From CAWBOV01 sp963790525 (GTDB lineage: Bacteria > Actinomycetota > Actinomycetes > Mycobacteriales > Jatrophihabitantaceae): DNA of 64,000 nt. A model generated the notes under the pieces. That model made no database searches, had not been told where the DNA came from, and was given only the letters and a program-made list of their open reading frames with translations. The stretch is taken from contig CAWBOV010000005.1 in NCBI GenBank assembly GCA_963790525.1, positions 310,001-374,000 of the forward strand, given 5' to 3'. A program made the translations under genes and the position numbers. Below, piece after piece: positions 49,402-59,013 of the stretch (the first letter of the stretch is position 1; each line of letters opens with the position of its first letter).

Positions 49402-51350
49402 GACGAGGCTCGCACCGGCGCCCCGGTGAGGGGGAACGAGGCACCGATCCGGCGGTACTCGCGTTGCAGGGCGAGGAGAACGTCCTCGTCACCGACCGGC
49501 GAGTCACGCTCGAGGGACAGCATCCTGGCGTGCAGCGTGGCATTGCGGATCTGGCCCCCGGTGAGCGAGCACCGGCGCGCGACCTGGTTCAGCAACGCAG
49601 GGTCCGCGGCATGGTCGGCGGGCAGGTGGGCGCGCCAGAGGTTCAGCCGCTGGTCGGCGTCCGGGGGGACGAAGTCGACGGTGACGTCGATGCGCCTGAG
49701 GAACGCGGGATCGATCCGGTTCCCCGCGTTGGTGGTGATCACCACGATGCCGTCGAAGGTCTCCAGCCGCTGGAGCAGGAAGTTCGTCTCCAGGTTGGCG
49801 TAGCGGTCGTTGGCGTTGCTGACCTCGGTGCGGCGGGTCATGAGCGCGTCGCCCTCGTCGAGGAGCAGCAGCACATCCAGCTCCTCGGCCCGCGCGAGCA
49901 CCTGATCGAGGTTGCGTTCGGTCTCGCCGATGTACTTGTTCACCACGGCGGCCAGGTCGACCCGGTACACGTCCAGGTGCAGCCGGGCGGCCAGGTACCG
50001 CGCGGTCAGGGTCTTGCCGGTTCCGCTCGGGCCGCTGAACAGGGCACGCACCCCGCGATTCACCGTCCCGCTGAGCGCGCCGTCGGAGGCGGCCAGCCGC
50101 TCGCGCTGGCGGCAGCGCGCGAGGAGGGTGTCGACCTCGCTCGACGCGGACGCACCCATGACGGGCGGGCGGGGCGCGGTGAGCGGCGCCAGCCGGGTGG
50201 CCAGCGTCTCGAGCGTCTGCCGCTGCAGAGCGCGCGACGCCGTCCGGACGTCCTCGGGGGTGACGGTGCCGCGCCCGTCGGCCAGGGCGGCGGCCGTGGC
50301 CAGACGTGCGGCCCGGTGGATGTTGCCGGGCGTGAGCAGGAACGACTCGACGATGGTGTCGGCGGCCGCGGGATCGGCCTGGATCGCGCCGCGCCACAGC
50401 ACCCGGCGTTCGGCCGCCGAGCACGGGCCGAGGGCGAACCCGACGGCGCGCTCGGTGGGCGGGCCGCTCAGGCCGCCACTGCGCCCGAGCACGACCCCCA
50501 GCGGCCGCTCCAGCCCGGGCAGGGCCGGCAGGCGCAGGGTGTCCCCCGGCCCCGGGTCGGCCACGACGACGGGAAAGGCGTCCCCCAGCTCGGCCAGGGG
50601 CGCGAGCAGCTGCCAGCCCGCGTCGCCGACGGCGCCGTCGTGGACCAGCGTCCCCTGGTGCAGGGCGCGGGCGACCGAGCCCAGCAACGTGAGCCGGCCG
50701 CTGCCGTCCATCCCGCGCAGGACGACGGCCGACACCCCACCGCTGCGCACGAGGTCGGGCAGCCGCGGCGCCGCCTCGGCGACCTCGCCGTCCAGCACCA
50801 CGTCGGCCAGGTCGGGAAAGCTCTGCGCGGCACGGAAGGTGAGCGTCGCCGGCAGCGACGCGGCGGTGATCCGCCCGCTCTGGATGACGTCCCAGATCGC
50901 GACGGGCAGCCGCGGTACCCACTCCGACCGCGGATCGCTCAGGTTGTCGATGGTCAGCAGGCCGCGGGCGGCGAGCGCCTGGGCGCGCTCCTGCAGATCG
51001 GCGCTGCTGCCGTCGGCGTCGGCCAGCAGCCAGGCCAGCAGCCCGACGCAGGGACGCCGTGAGGGCAGGGGGTCCTGCAACGGTGCGAACAGCGCGCCGA
51101 AGCGCACGTCGCCCTCGATCAGCCCGGCGGCGACGAGCAGGTGGGCGTCGGCGCGCGAGAGACGCGTCAGCGGCAGCCGCGCGCCGGTCGCGGTCGCCTC
51201 GAACCGGTCCAGCTCGTCGTCCCAGTCGACGCGGCGGGCGGAGTGCTCGGCGGCGAGCCAGTCCGGCACCCGCGCCCCCAGGGTGTGGACGATGCGACCG
51301 ACCACGGCCTCGCGGTGGAGCCGGGCATGGCGGGCGGCGAGATCGGTCAC
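49398..51350 (-). CDS. AAA+ ATPase of the eCIS cluster
   Basis: 650 aa from GTG 51350. The C-terminal AAA+ domain has Walker A GPSGTGKT (440-447), Walker B LLLLDEGDA (494-502), sensor 1 VVITTNAGN and the arginine-finger region PAFLRRIDVTVDF. The N-terminal 400 residues hold a second, degenerate ATPase-like fold: GMDGSGRLT at 213-221 replaces the Walker Lys with Arg. eCIS loci encode one such ATPase (Afp15 type), thought to act in sheath assembly or recycling. GTGA overlaps tie it to the upstream unknown and the toxin. Confidence 0.9.
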   Translation of the reverse strand: MTDLAARHARLHREAVVGRIVHTLGARVPDWLAAEHSARRVDWDDELDRFEATATGARLPLTRLSRADAHLLVAAGLIEGDVRFGALFAPLQDPLPSRRPCVGLLAWLLADADGSSADLQERAQALAARGLLTIDNLSDPRSEWVPRLPVAIWDVIQSGRITAASLPATLTFRAAQSFPDLADVVLDGEVAEAAPRLPDLVRSGGVSAVVLRGMDGSGRLTLLGSVARALHQGTLVHDGAVGDAGWQLLAPLAELGDAFPVVVADPGPGDTLRLPALPGLERPLGVVLGRSGGLSGPPTERAVGFALGPCSAAERRVLWRGAIQADPAAADTIVESFLLTPGNIHRAARLATAAALADGRGTVTPEDVRTASRALQRQTLETLATRLAPLTAPRPPVMGASASSEVDTLLARCRQRERLAASDGALSGTVNRGVRALFSGPSGTGKTLTARYLAARLHLDVYRVDLAAVVNKYIGETERNLDQVLARAEELDVLLLLDEGDALMTRRTEVSNANDRYANLETNFLLQRLETFDGIVVITTNAGNRIDPAFLRRIDVTVDFVPPDADQRLNLWRAHLPADHAADPALLNQVARRCSLTGGQIRNATLHARMLSLERDSPVGDEDVLLALQREYRRIGASFPLTGAPVRASS

Positions 51351-52879
51351 GTCAGGTCCCCGCCTTCGAAGTGGAAGGCGACGATGCGGCCGAGTTCGGG
51401 CACCCAGCCCGGATCGCGGTCCAGGCCGCAGACCCGGGCAGCCAGGTCGATCTGCTCCAGGGTGAGCACGACGTCCAGGTGGGTCGCGGTGGCGGTGATC
51501 CAGCCGGGCCGGCACAGCGCCTCGACGGGCACCTCGTGCTCCTCGAGGGCCGCGCGGACCGTGGCGACGAGGTGGACGGCCCGCTCGGGCGCAACCGGGG
51601 AGGCAGGAGCGGACGTCCGCTCGGGCACAACCGGGGAGGCAGGAGCGAACTGCTGAGCGTCCGGGTGCGCGAGCAGCTGCCAGAGCGGGTCGTCGGGCTG
51701 GTCGTCGGGGAGCAGCCCGCGCGCCACGGCGTCGAGCAGTGCCCAGGCGCTGACGTCGTCGTCGGCCACGAGCAGGGGCAGCAGATTCACCAGGTAGAGC
51801 GCGGACGCAAAGCTGCTGCGCACTCCCTGCTCCCACCGGGTGTCCGGTGCAGACTCGGCGGAATCGCCCGGAGGCGTGGCATCCTCGGCGTCCGTCGCTG
51901 CGGGCACCTCGTCGCGCCGCTGCGGCAGGTCAGCTTCCCGGGCGGGCGCGGCGGCAGCCATCGGCGGTTCGTCGGGCCGCCCGGCCTCCACCTGCTGGGG
52001 GGCCGCGGCAGCGACGGTATGCGGGGCTGGCGCGTCCGCGTCGAGGAGCGTCCGCACGGCCACGGCGAGACGCGGCCCCCGGGCCAGCGCCGGGAGCGTC
52101 CGCAGCGACAGGGCGACGCCGAGCAGCGCGTGCTGCTCCGGGTGCAGCCCGGTGACGGCGGTCGCCGGCAGGAACCGTGTCCACGGCAGCGGCCGGGTCA
52201 TGTCGGGGTGGCGTGCTTGCGGTGATGCCTCAGCCACGTGAGCGCCTCCGCTGCCGCCGGCCGGACGCAGGGGTGGCGCCGGTTCCTGCGGCACCGTCAG
52301 GCCGTACTCGGCCTGGACCGCGGCACGGACCTGAGCGGCCTCGGCGGGCGTGAGCACGGACACCGCCTGGACGGCCGCGGGCAACGGCAGCGCGGCCAGG
52401 ACGGCGGGCACCCACCGCGGACGCGCCAGCCAGACCGCCGCGAGCACCGCTCCGATCCGGCCGCCCCGCACCGGCGGTAACGGGCCCGACGGCAGGACCT
52501 GCAGCGACGTCGAGTTCAGCAGATCGTGCCAGTACCAGGCGTCCAGGTCGCCGGCCACGGCATCGCGGGTGAGGCAGGTCAGCAGCTCGACCTCGTCGGC
52601 GAAGAGCACCGCGTCGGCACGGGCACCGTCCCGGGTCCGGGCCGGGCGGACCGCGGTACGCCGCCGCACCTCCAGCAGGTCCCGCGCACCGGCCGGGGAC
52701 AGCTGGTCGACCCGCCAGGTCAGGCGCCGCAGCACGAGCACCGACCGGTCCGCTGTGACGGCGCCCCCGAGCCCGTCGAGGAGTGCCTCCGCCCGCAGCC
52801 GTGCTGTGACGTCGTGGCCGAGCCGGCCGCCGCGCTCCGGCCGGACGGTCAGGCGTCCCACCCGGACGGTGGCCTGCAC
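51347..52879 (-). CDS. eCIS conserved protein of unknown function
   Basis: 510 aa from GTG 52879, 8 bp after the upstream stop. The N-terminal 160 residues include GRLTVRPERGGRLGHDVTARLRAEALL and WRVDQLSPAGARDLLEVRRR. A variable Ala/Pro linker follows, with a duplicated PERTSAPASPVAPERA-type repeat (51579-51648). The C-terminus (SALYLVNLLPLLVADDDVSAWALLDAVARGLL, THLDVVLTLEQIDLAARVCGLDRDPGWVPELGRIVAFHFE) is the family-like part found beside the ATPase in actinobacterial eCIS clusters. No catalytic motif is seen; a structural or assembly role is inferred. Confidence 0.7.
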   Translation of the reverse strand: MQATVRVGRLTVRPERGGRLGHDVTARLRAEALLDGLGGAVTADRSVLVLRRLTWRVDQLSPAGARDLLEVRRRTAVRPARTRDGARADAVLFADEVELLTCLTRDAVAGDLDAWYWHDLLNSTSLQVLPSGPLPPVRGGRIGAVLAAVWLARPRWVPAVLAALPLPAAVQAVSVLTPAEAAQVRAAVQAEYGLTVPQEPAPPLRPAGGSGGAHVAEASPQARHPDMTRPLPWTRFLPATAVTGLHPEQHALLGVALSLRTLPALARGPRLAVAVRTLLDADAPAPHTVAAAAPQQVEAGRPDEPPMAAAAPAREADLPQRRDEVPAATDAEDATPPGDSAESAPDTRWEQGVRSSFASALYLVNLLPLLVADDDVSAWALLDAVARGLLPDDQPDDPLWQLLAHPDAQQFAPASPVVPERTSAPASPVAPERAVHLVATVRAALEEHEVPVEALCRPGWITATATHLDVVLTLEQIDLAARVCGLDRDPGWVPELGRIVAFHFEGGDLT

Positions 52880-52887
52880 CCGGGCAC

Positions 52888-54543
52888 CTACCGCTTGTTC
52901 GCCGACACGGCGGCGGCGGCCGAGAACAGCTCGCCGGACACGAACGGCGGCTGCGTGCCCCGCGACCAGACGGTGTTCTTCATGAAGACGACGTACAGCG
53001 TCGGGGTGGTGCCCGCGCCCAGAGCCGACGCGCCACCCGCGGTGATGTTCTGCAGGACCAGGTACCAGATCAGCGGTGCCGTCGCCGCCTGCCCGTCCAG
53101 GTGCCCGATGCCGACGTCGGCGATGGGTGGGGCGACGTAGACGCCCCCACCCGCACCGCTGTCGCCCGCACTCGTCCACTGCTGCGTGGTCAGCGCCGCG
53201 AAGTCCTCGTCGCCGAAGGCGGTCTTGCCGAAGACCGACGACACCGGCGACCCCGGGGCGGCCTCCCACGACTGCCGCAGGGCGAAGTCGGCCACGTCCC
53301 AGTCGAGGATCCCGCCGCAGGTGGCGCTGCCACCGAAGAACGTGCTGAGGTCGAACGCCGGCTGAGTCGACTTCACCCCCAGCGCGGAGCTGATGTAGTC
53401 CAGCTGCTCCACCGTCAGAGCCCGGACGAAGTTGAACCGGACCCCGCCCGGGGTCACCGAGAACATGTCCGCGTCACCGAGGTCGAAGCGCCCCGCCGGC
53501 GCCCCCTCGGCCGGGTCCTGCTCCCGTCGCTGCCGCTCGAGCTCGGTGAGCTTGAGGATCGATCCGCGCAGCGCCCCGAGTACCTCCGTGACCAGCTGGG
53601 TGCCGATCGGAAGGAACCCGACCGGGGGCAGCAGCGGGAAGGTCGTCGCTGCCGAGGTGTTGGCGGCGGCTCCGGCTGCCACGATCTCTGCGGCCTGGTC
53701 CTGGAACTGCAGGAAGCGCGCCTGCCCGTCCGCGCGGCGCCGATCCGCGACCACCCCGGACCAGGGGGCGGTGACCGGGTCGGGAGCGGTGATGCTGCGG
53801 CGGGCGGACCAGTTGTCGACGAAGTCGACCGCCTGGCCGTTCCAGTAGAACACCGCCAGCGGCGCGTCGGACGGGGTCAGGTCGGCCGGGTCCAGCGTGT
53901 CGAACCCGCCGTAGCCGGGCGCGAAGGAGAACGGATCGGCGCCGAGGAGGGCCAGCTGCTCGGTGCCCAGGCACCAGTGGGCGAGCAGGGTCCGGCGGTT
54001 GTCGGCGGTCACCGGCACGTCCAGCACGGTGTCCCCCATGGGAAGCGGGATCGCCTTGAACTGCACCCCCTCGACCTGCCACTGCGCCGCGCATCCCGCC
54101 GACGAGGTGCTGTCCGGCGGCGCCGCCATCGGGGCGGAACCGCTGAGCTGGCAGGTCGGCTGGGCGGTCAGCAGGTAGGGCCCGGTCGAGATCGCCGCCG
54201 TCCCTCCGGGCGACGCGGGCGTGCAGCAGGAGAACGACGCGCCCGTCGCGGTGCTGGCCGCCGCGGCGAAGGTCAGCGGCAGGGTGATCGACGCGCCGAC
54301 CGTGACCGCGTCGCCGGACGGCGCGACGGCCAGCCCCGGAGCCACGGTCAGGCTGGTCGCCGCGGCCGTGACCCACAGGCCGTCGACGACCCCGTGCCCG
54401 GCGGCCTGGCCGATGCGCCGATCCCGCGTGCGCAGCGTCGCCTGGCTGGTCGCGAGATCCTCCGCGGTCAACAGCCTGCCGTTGACGTAGTTCGGCAGCT
54501 GGCTGCCGCCGGTGAAGTCCGTCCCGACCAGTTGGCTGGTCAT
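52888..54543 (-). CDS. eCIS baseplate/fibre-adaptor-like protein (N-terminal module A)
   Basis: 551 aa from ATG 54543 (ATGA overlap). The start PNYVNGRLLTAEDLATSQATLRTRDRRIGQAAGHGVVDGLWVT, then TVAPGLAVAPSGDAVTV, is a module shared with the next gene: a helical hairpin preceding a beta domain. The middle is beta-rich with Cys, Trp and Pro. The C-terminus ends in a compact IWYLVLQNITAGG-type sheet. Comparable proteins in eCIS operons are placed after the baseplate genes and may link fibres or cap the particle (inference). Confidence 0.7.
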   Translation of the reverse strand: MTSQLVGTDFTGGSQLPNYVNGRLLTAEDLATSQATLRTRDRRIGQAAGHGVVDGLWVTAAATSLTVAPGLAVAPSGDAVTVGASITLPLTFAAAASTATGASFSCCTPASPGGTAAISTGPYLLTAQPTCQLSGSAPMAAPPDSTSSAGCAAQWQVEGVQFKAIPLPMGDTVLDVPVTADNRRTLLAHWCLGTEQLALLGADPFSFAPGYGGFDTLDPADLTPSDAPLAVFYWNGQAVDFVDNWSARRSITAPDPVTAPWSGVVADRRRADGQARFLQFQDQAAEIVAAGAAANTSAATTFPLLPPVGFLPIGTQLVTEVLGALRGSILKLTELERQRREQDPAEGAPAGRFDLGDADMFSVTPGGVRFNFVRALTVEQLDYISSALGVKSTQPAFDLSTFFGGSATCGGILDWDVADFALRQSWEAAPGSPVSSVFGKTAFGDEDFAALTTQQWTSAGDSGAGGGVYVAPPIADVGIGHLDGQAATAPLIWYLVLQNITAGGASALGAGTTPTLYVVFMKNTVWSRGTQPPFVSGELFSAAAAVSANKR

Positions 54544-56440
54544 TTGTCGTTGCCCGTCAGGTGCCAGTACGCACTGATCATCTCCTCGGACTCGTTCCAG
54601 TTGAGGAACGTGGTCCCGGACTTCTTCATCCACTGCACCAGCGTCATCGTCTCGCCCTGCCCGGCGCCTGCGACGTCGACGACCTCGACGATCGTCTTGG
54701 CCGCGTAGAACAGGAAGCGCACGTAGGCGGCACGCTGGCCGAAGGTGCTGTGGAAGTTCGCCGTCCAGACGTTGGGCGAGCTCTGGAAGGTTCCGGTCGA
54801 GCCACTGCGGTTGAACGGGTCGGACTCCTCGACGTAGGTCACCAACTCCGCCTCGAGCGACCTGATCGTCACGCGGGGGCCGTGCTCACTGGTGAACTGC
54901 GGATGGAACCAGAACTCCATGAAGAAGTCGTCGGAGATGTCGACCGGCGTGGACGAGGTGATGGTCACGAACTCGACCACCGGCGGGGCGGGAGTCGGCG
55001 CGGGCGGCTGCTCCACGACCGCCGGGACCTCCACCGTCGCGTAGACCACGACCTCGCCCGAGGGCTGCGTGTCGAGCAGGTCCAGCCCACCGCTCACCCG
55101 ATCGGCGAGCGTGGTGGAGAAGTCCCCGACGAACACCGACTCCGGCACGAAGGAGATCGCGACCTGGTCCCGGTCGACCGCGGCGAACTCGCTCTTGGGC
55201 GTGAGGATCCAGACGTCGGAGAAGGCCGGCGACACGCCGCTCGGATCGGCCGGCGCGAACGGGTCGTAGCTGCCGAAGACGCCGGCTCGGCTCTCGACCT
55301 GGATCGGCTCGGTCAGCGCCACCGGCTGATCCAGGTGGAACCAGACGGTGAAGGTCAGCACGCCGCTGACGTCGACGGAACTGGTCACGGTCGCCAGCTC
55401 CTGCGCCTTCGTCACCGCCGGTCCGGCCTCGGACAGGATGCGCAGTTCCTGGATCAGCCGGGTGTGCAGCACGTAGGGGCGCCCGGCGTCGTCGGCGTCG
55501 TCGCACGAGGCGATCACCGGATCGGTGGCCGGCGAGGAGGTGAGCGGCCCGAGGGTGAAGGTGATCGAGGCCAGCAGGATCGAGGGATCCCAGCTCTCCG
55601 GCGGCGCGGTCAGGGCCGGTGACAGCAGCGGGCGCACCTGGGTCACCCAGAAGGTGAAGATCCGGTCCAGGGCGTCGTTGGCGGTCTCCGCGGGCAGGCG
55701 CCACACGATGGGACCGGACGGCGCGTCGGACACGGTCGGCCAGTCCACCAGCGGCCACAGGTCCTGCGGGCCCGCGTCGACGTCGGAGGGCAGAGCCCGG
55801 ACGGCCTCGATGATCTCGGCCTCGCTGGACAGCGACGGGTCCAGGCCGGCCACGATCTGGACGGAGTTGAGCAGCCGCGCCAGGCGCCGGTCGGTGTCCC
55901 ACTCCGGCATCAGCGGGGGCGACCAGCGCAGTTCGATGTCCCACGCGTCGCGGATGCGGGAGGCGACCTGGGTCTGGGCGCTGCTGCTGCAGGGCTGGCC
56001 GGGCAGGGGCACCAGGTCGTCGAGGCACTCGGCGTACTTGGCGACGACGTAGACGGTCAGCTCGCCGGACACGCCCATGTTCGCCGAGATCGTGCCCGGG
56101 TTCGGCCTGCTCCTGCGCGCCCAGCCAGGCCCCGAGGCGGGCGCACTGGGCGGTGCGCACGACGATCTCGCGCCCCCACTGGTCGATCGCCATTCCGGGG
56201 GTGACGCCGACGGTGTAGTCGCCGCCGGCCCCGGCCGCCGGCGCGGTGGTGACCTGCAGCCCGTACACCGTGCCGTAGCCGTGCAGGGCCCGCTCGTGCA
56301 GGTAGTCCTTCTGCAGGAAGTACTGCTGTTCCTGGAGGAACTCGCCCGAGCCCCAGCACCATGCCGTAGGCGTAGTTCACGCGCAGGTCCGGGCTCAGGG
56401 TCCCGGTCGAGATGGACACGCAGGGATCGTTGACGCTCAC
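54540..56440 (-). pseudogene. eCIS adaptor/fibre-like protein, paralogous module, two frameshifts
   Basis: About 632 aa if two extra bases are removed (near 56345 and 56103). Start GTG 56440 after GAGGAG. The N-terminus reads VNYAYGMVLGLGEFLQEQQYFLQKD, then RALHGYGTVYGLQVTT and YTVGVTPGMAIDQWGREIVV, the same module as the 52888-54543 protein. After the second shift the frame continues MGVSGELTVYVVAKYAECLDDLVP to the end. The last 500 residues contain repeated beta domains (VNPF-type, TVWFHLDQPV and EFWFHPQF) of about 110 residues. Probably intact in the organism, given the frameshift cluster it borders. Confidence 0.75.
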
Positions 56441-56474
56441 GACGGGCTCCTCGAGGTGGTCAGTGCTGGGCGGT

Positions 56475-59007
56475 TCATAGCGCGGGCAATCCGCCGACGC
56501 GGTCGCGGTCGGAGACGACGCGGTCGGCTGATGTCGAAGGGGCGCGGGTAGCCGAGGTACCCGGCTGCGAGCAGGTCCTGTCCGGTGACCATCGGGACGA
56601 ACGCCGGCGCGGTGCCGAGCTCGGTGTCCAGACCCAGCCGGGCCTGCCCGACGATGAACAGGTCGTAGTAGCTGGCGCACGGCGAACAGCGTGTGGGCGG
56701 GCTTCGCGGAGTCCACGATGCGCTGGACCATCGCGAGGGTGTCGCGTCGAGGAGTCGACCGGGACGAGCACGTCGAAGCGGTGCGCGGAGGTCGCCACCC
56801 GGGTGTACTCGTCCGGCGCGGTCTCCGCCGTGACGGTCGGGATCGCCGTAGGCCAGCCCGCCGGTGTCGCGGGTGAGGAACCGCTCGATGACCCGGACTC
56901 CACCGACGTCCCCACCGCAGTAGCTGAAGATCGAGTCGTCGAGGGGGCTCCCCAGGTACACCCGCAGCGTGCTGACGACCCCGGCGCACCGTGCCACGCA
57001 TCCGGTAGTAGCGGTCGACGTTGCGGATCAGGAAGCGGCGCTGTGCCTCCGTCCACTGGGGATCCAGCGCCAAGCCGAACCAGCACGCCAGCCAGGGCAG
57101 GTCCTCGGCCAGCGTGGTGCGCGCGTCGAGCAGGAGGTGCGAGTGCTCGATGCGCTCCTCGATGGCGGTGTAGAAGCCTTCGAAGTTGGCGAGGAAGCGA
57201 TCGAGGAAGCGATCGGGCGAGTCGCTCGCGGGATAGATCGCCGGCAGGTAGTGGTCGGAGTAGGAGAAGCGCGGGTACCAGGCACGCAGGGTGCGCAGCA
57301 GCGGGGTGCTCCGGCCGTTGCCGGTGAGGGTGAGCTCGACCTCGAGGTAGCGCCCGATCACCTGCTGGAAGAGCAGTTCGAAGGTCCCGGTGTGGTCGGG
57401 CAGGGCCCGGGTCACGGGGTCGCGCTGATCGGCCCACGGGTCGTACCAGGGCAGTTCGGGGCCGCCGCCGCGTTCGTAGGGGACCGGCTGCGGGAGCCAG
57501 TGCGCCTGCAGCAGCAGGTCGGGGTCGTCACTGGCGCGGGCGCGGACGGAGACCGAGGTGCCGTTCGGGATCTCGGCGTCGAGGAAGCAGCCGATGCCAG
57601 ACGCAGCCGGGGACCTGGCTGTCGAAGGAGGAGCCCGCGGGCGTCGGCACGCTGGATTCCCGGACGGGCCGGCCGTGAGGAGATCGGTGAAGCCGGTCGA
57701 CGTGGTGAGTGTGCCCGAGGAGGCGAACCGGCATTCGGTGAACACCTCGACGGGGATCCAGCGGTTGCTGAAGTCGTACCAGATGTCGGCGCCGGCGCGG
57801 ACGAGTGCCTTACCGTCCCAGCGCCGCAACGGCAGGAAGTCCGGCCGGGCGAGGAAGGTGTGCTCGGTGGTGCCGCCGACGTCGGCGGTCTCCAGGTCGA
57901 AGGCGACGACCTGCTTGCCCTCGCTGTCGACGATGTAGAACAGGGGCGCCGCGCCGGGAGCGGTGGCCAGCGGCCCGGTCGCGTAGACGAAGTCGAAGCC
58001 GAGCAGGGAGTACTGCTGCGGCGTGCTCGTCGGATCGCGGGGGTCGATCACCTCGACGGAGTCGGCGAGGGACACCGACCAGAGCAGCTGGTCTCCGTCG
58101 AACAGGTGCACCAGTGAGTACCCGCGGATCGGGTCGGAGTCCAGGATCAGCACGCCGCCGTCGGGTCCCGGCTCGATGCTGACCGGGTGCATCGGGCTGC
58201 GCAGCGACGGCGACGTGAGCGGCGTGCCGATCGGCTGCACGCTCCCGGTGAGCGACTCGGTCGTGACCGGATCCCCGGGTACAAGGACGGGTTGGAACAG
58301 CGTGGGCACGGATGCCTGGGTGCCGCGGACGCGCAGGTGCTCGTCGAGCCGCCAGTAGGTCAGGTTGGCCTGGTCGAGCACGAGCGCTCCGCCGTCGGGG
58401 AGATCGGTGAGATCCCAGGGTTCGAAGCCACCGCCGGGCCACGGCATCGACAGCGGCTCCCCGCCGGACTGCAGGTCGAACACGAGCAGTCCGCTCTCCG
58501 CGGGCTGCCCGGGGCGCCGGGGTAGAGGTAGCCGGCGAGCAGGTAGTGGCGCGTCGTGACCGTGAGTCCCTGCAGGACCATGCCCGGACGCGGGGTCGGC
58601 GCGCAGGTCGCGAAGTCCGCGCCGGCCGCGTCCGCGCAACTCGTCCACTGGTCGCTCACCCGCCACCACGTCGTCGAGGACGTGTCGTCGGTGGGCAGCC
58701 AGCGGATCGACGTGCGGTCGTCGTCGATCCAGTACCAGTTGCCGTAGCCGTCGCGCCCGGCACCGCGGCGGTTCGATTCCGGCAACGGTAGGGTCCGGCC
58801 GGCCCTGCGGAACAGGGGCGTGTCGCGGTGCAGGCGCAGCACGTCCATGTCGGCGTCGTACTGCAGCGACGTCGGCGTCGCGGACGGCAGCGCCTCGTCC
58901 TCGTCGTGCCAGAGGCTGCCCAGCGTGCGGCCGGACGCGCTGTCGACGCAGCGCGCCCAGTCCTCCTCGCCGCGGAGGAGGTGATACTGCGAACCCTGGA
59001 CGTCCAT
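56475..59007 (-). pseudogene. eCIS gpI-like baseplate protein with beta-propeller-like N-terminus, multiply frameshifted
   Basis: Start ATG 59007 (MDVQGSQYHLLRGEEDWARCVD). A large N-terminal part has repeated ...VLDQANLTYWRLDEHLR, ILDSDPIRGYSLVHLFD, FYIVDSEGKQVVAFDLE strands resembling NHL/propeller blades. It is followed by FDSQVPGCVWHRL, DAEIPNGTSVSVRARASDD and a C-terminal tail-protein-I-like half: YLPAIYPASDSPDRFLDRFLANFEGFYTAIEERIEH, LPWLACWFGLALDPQWTEAQRRFL, VYLGSPLDDSIF. Reading it through needs about eight single-base corrections, near 58510, 57668, 57588, 56990, 56848, 56746, 56671 and 56530. It would form the baseplate wedge periphery (Afp12-like). Confidence 0.75.
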
Positions 59008-59013
59008 GACAGC

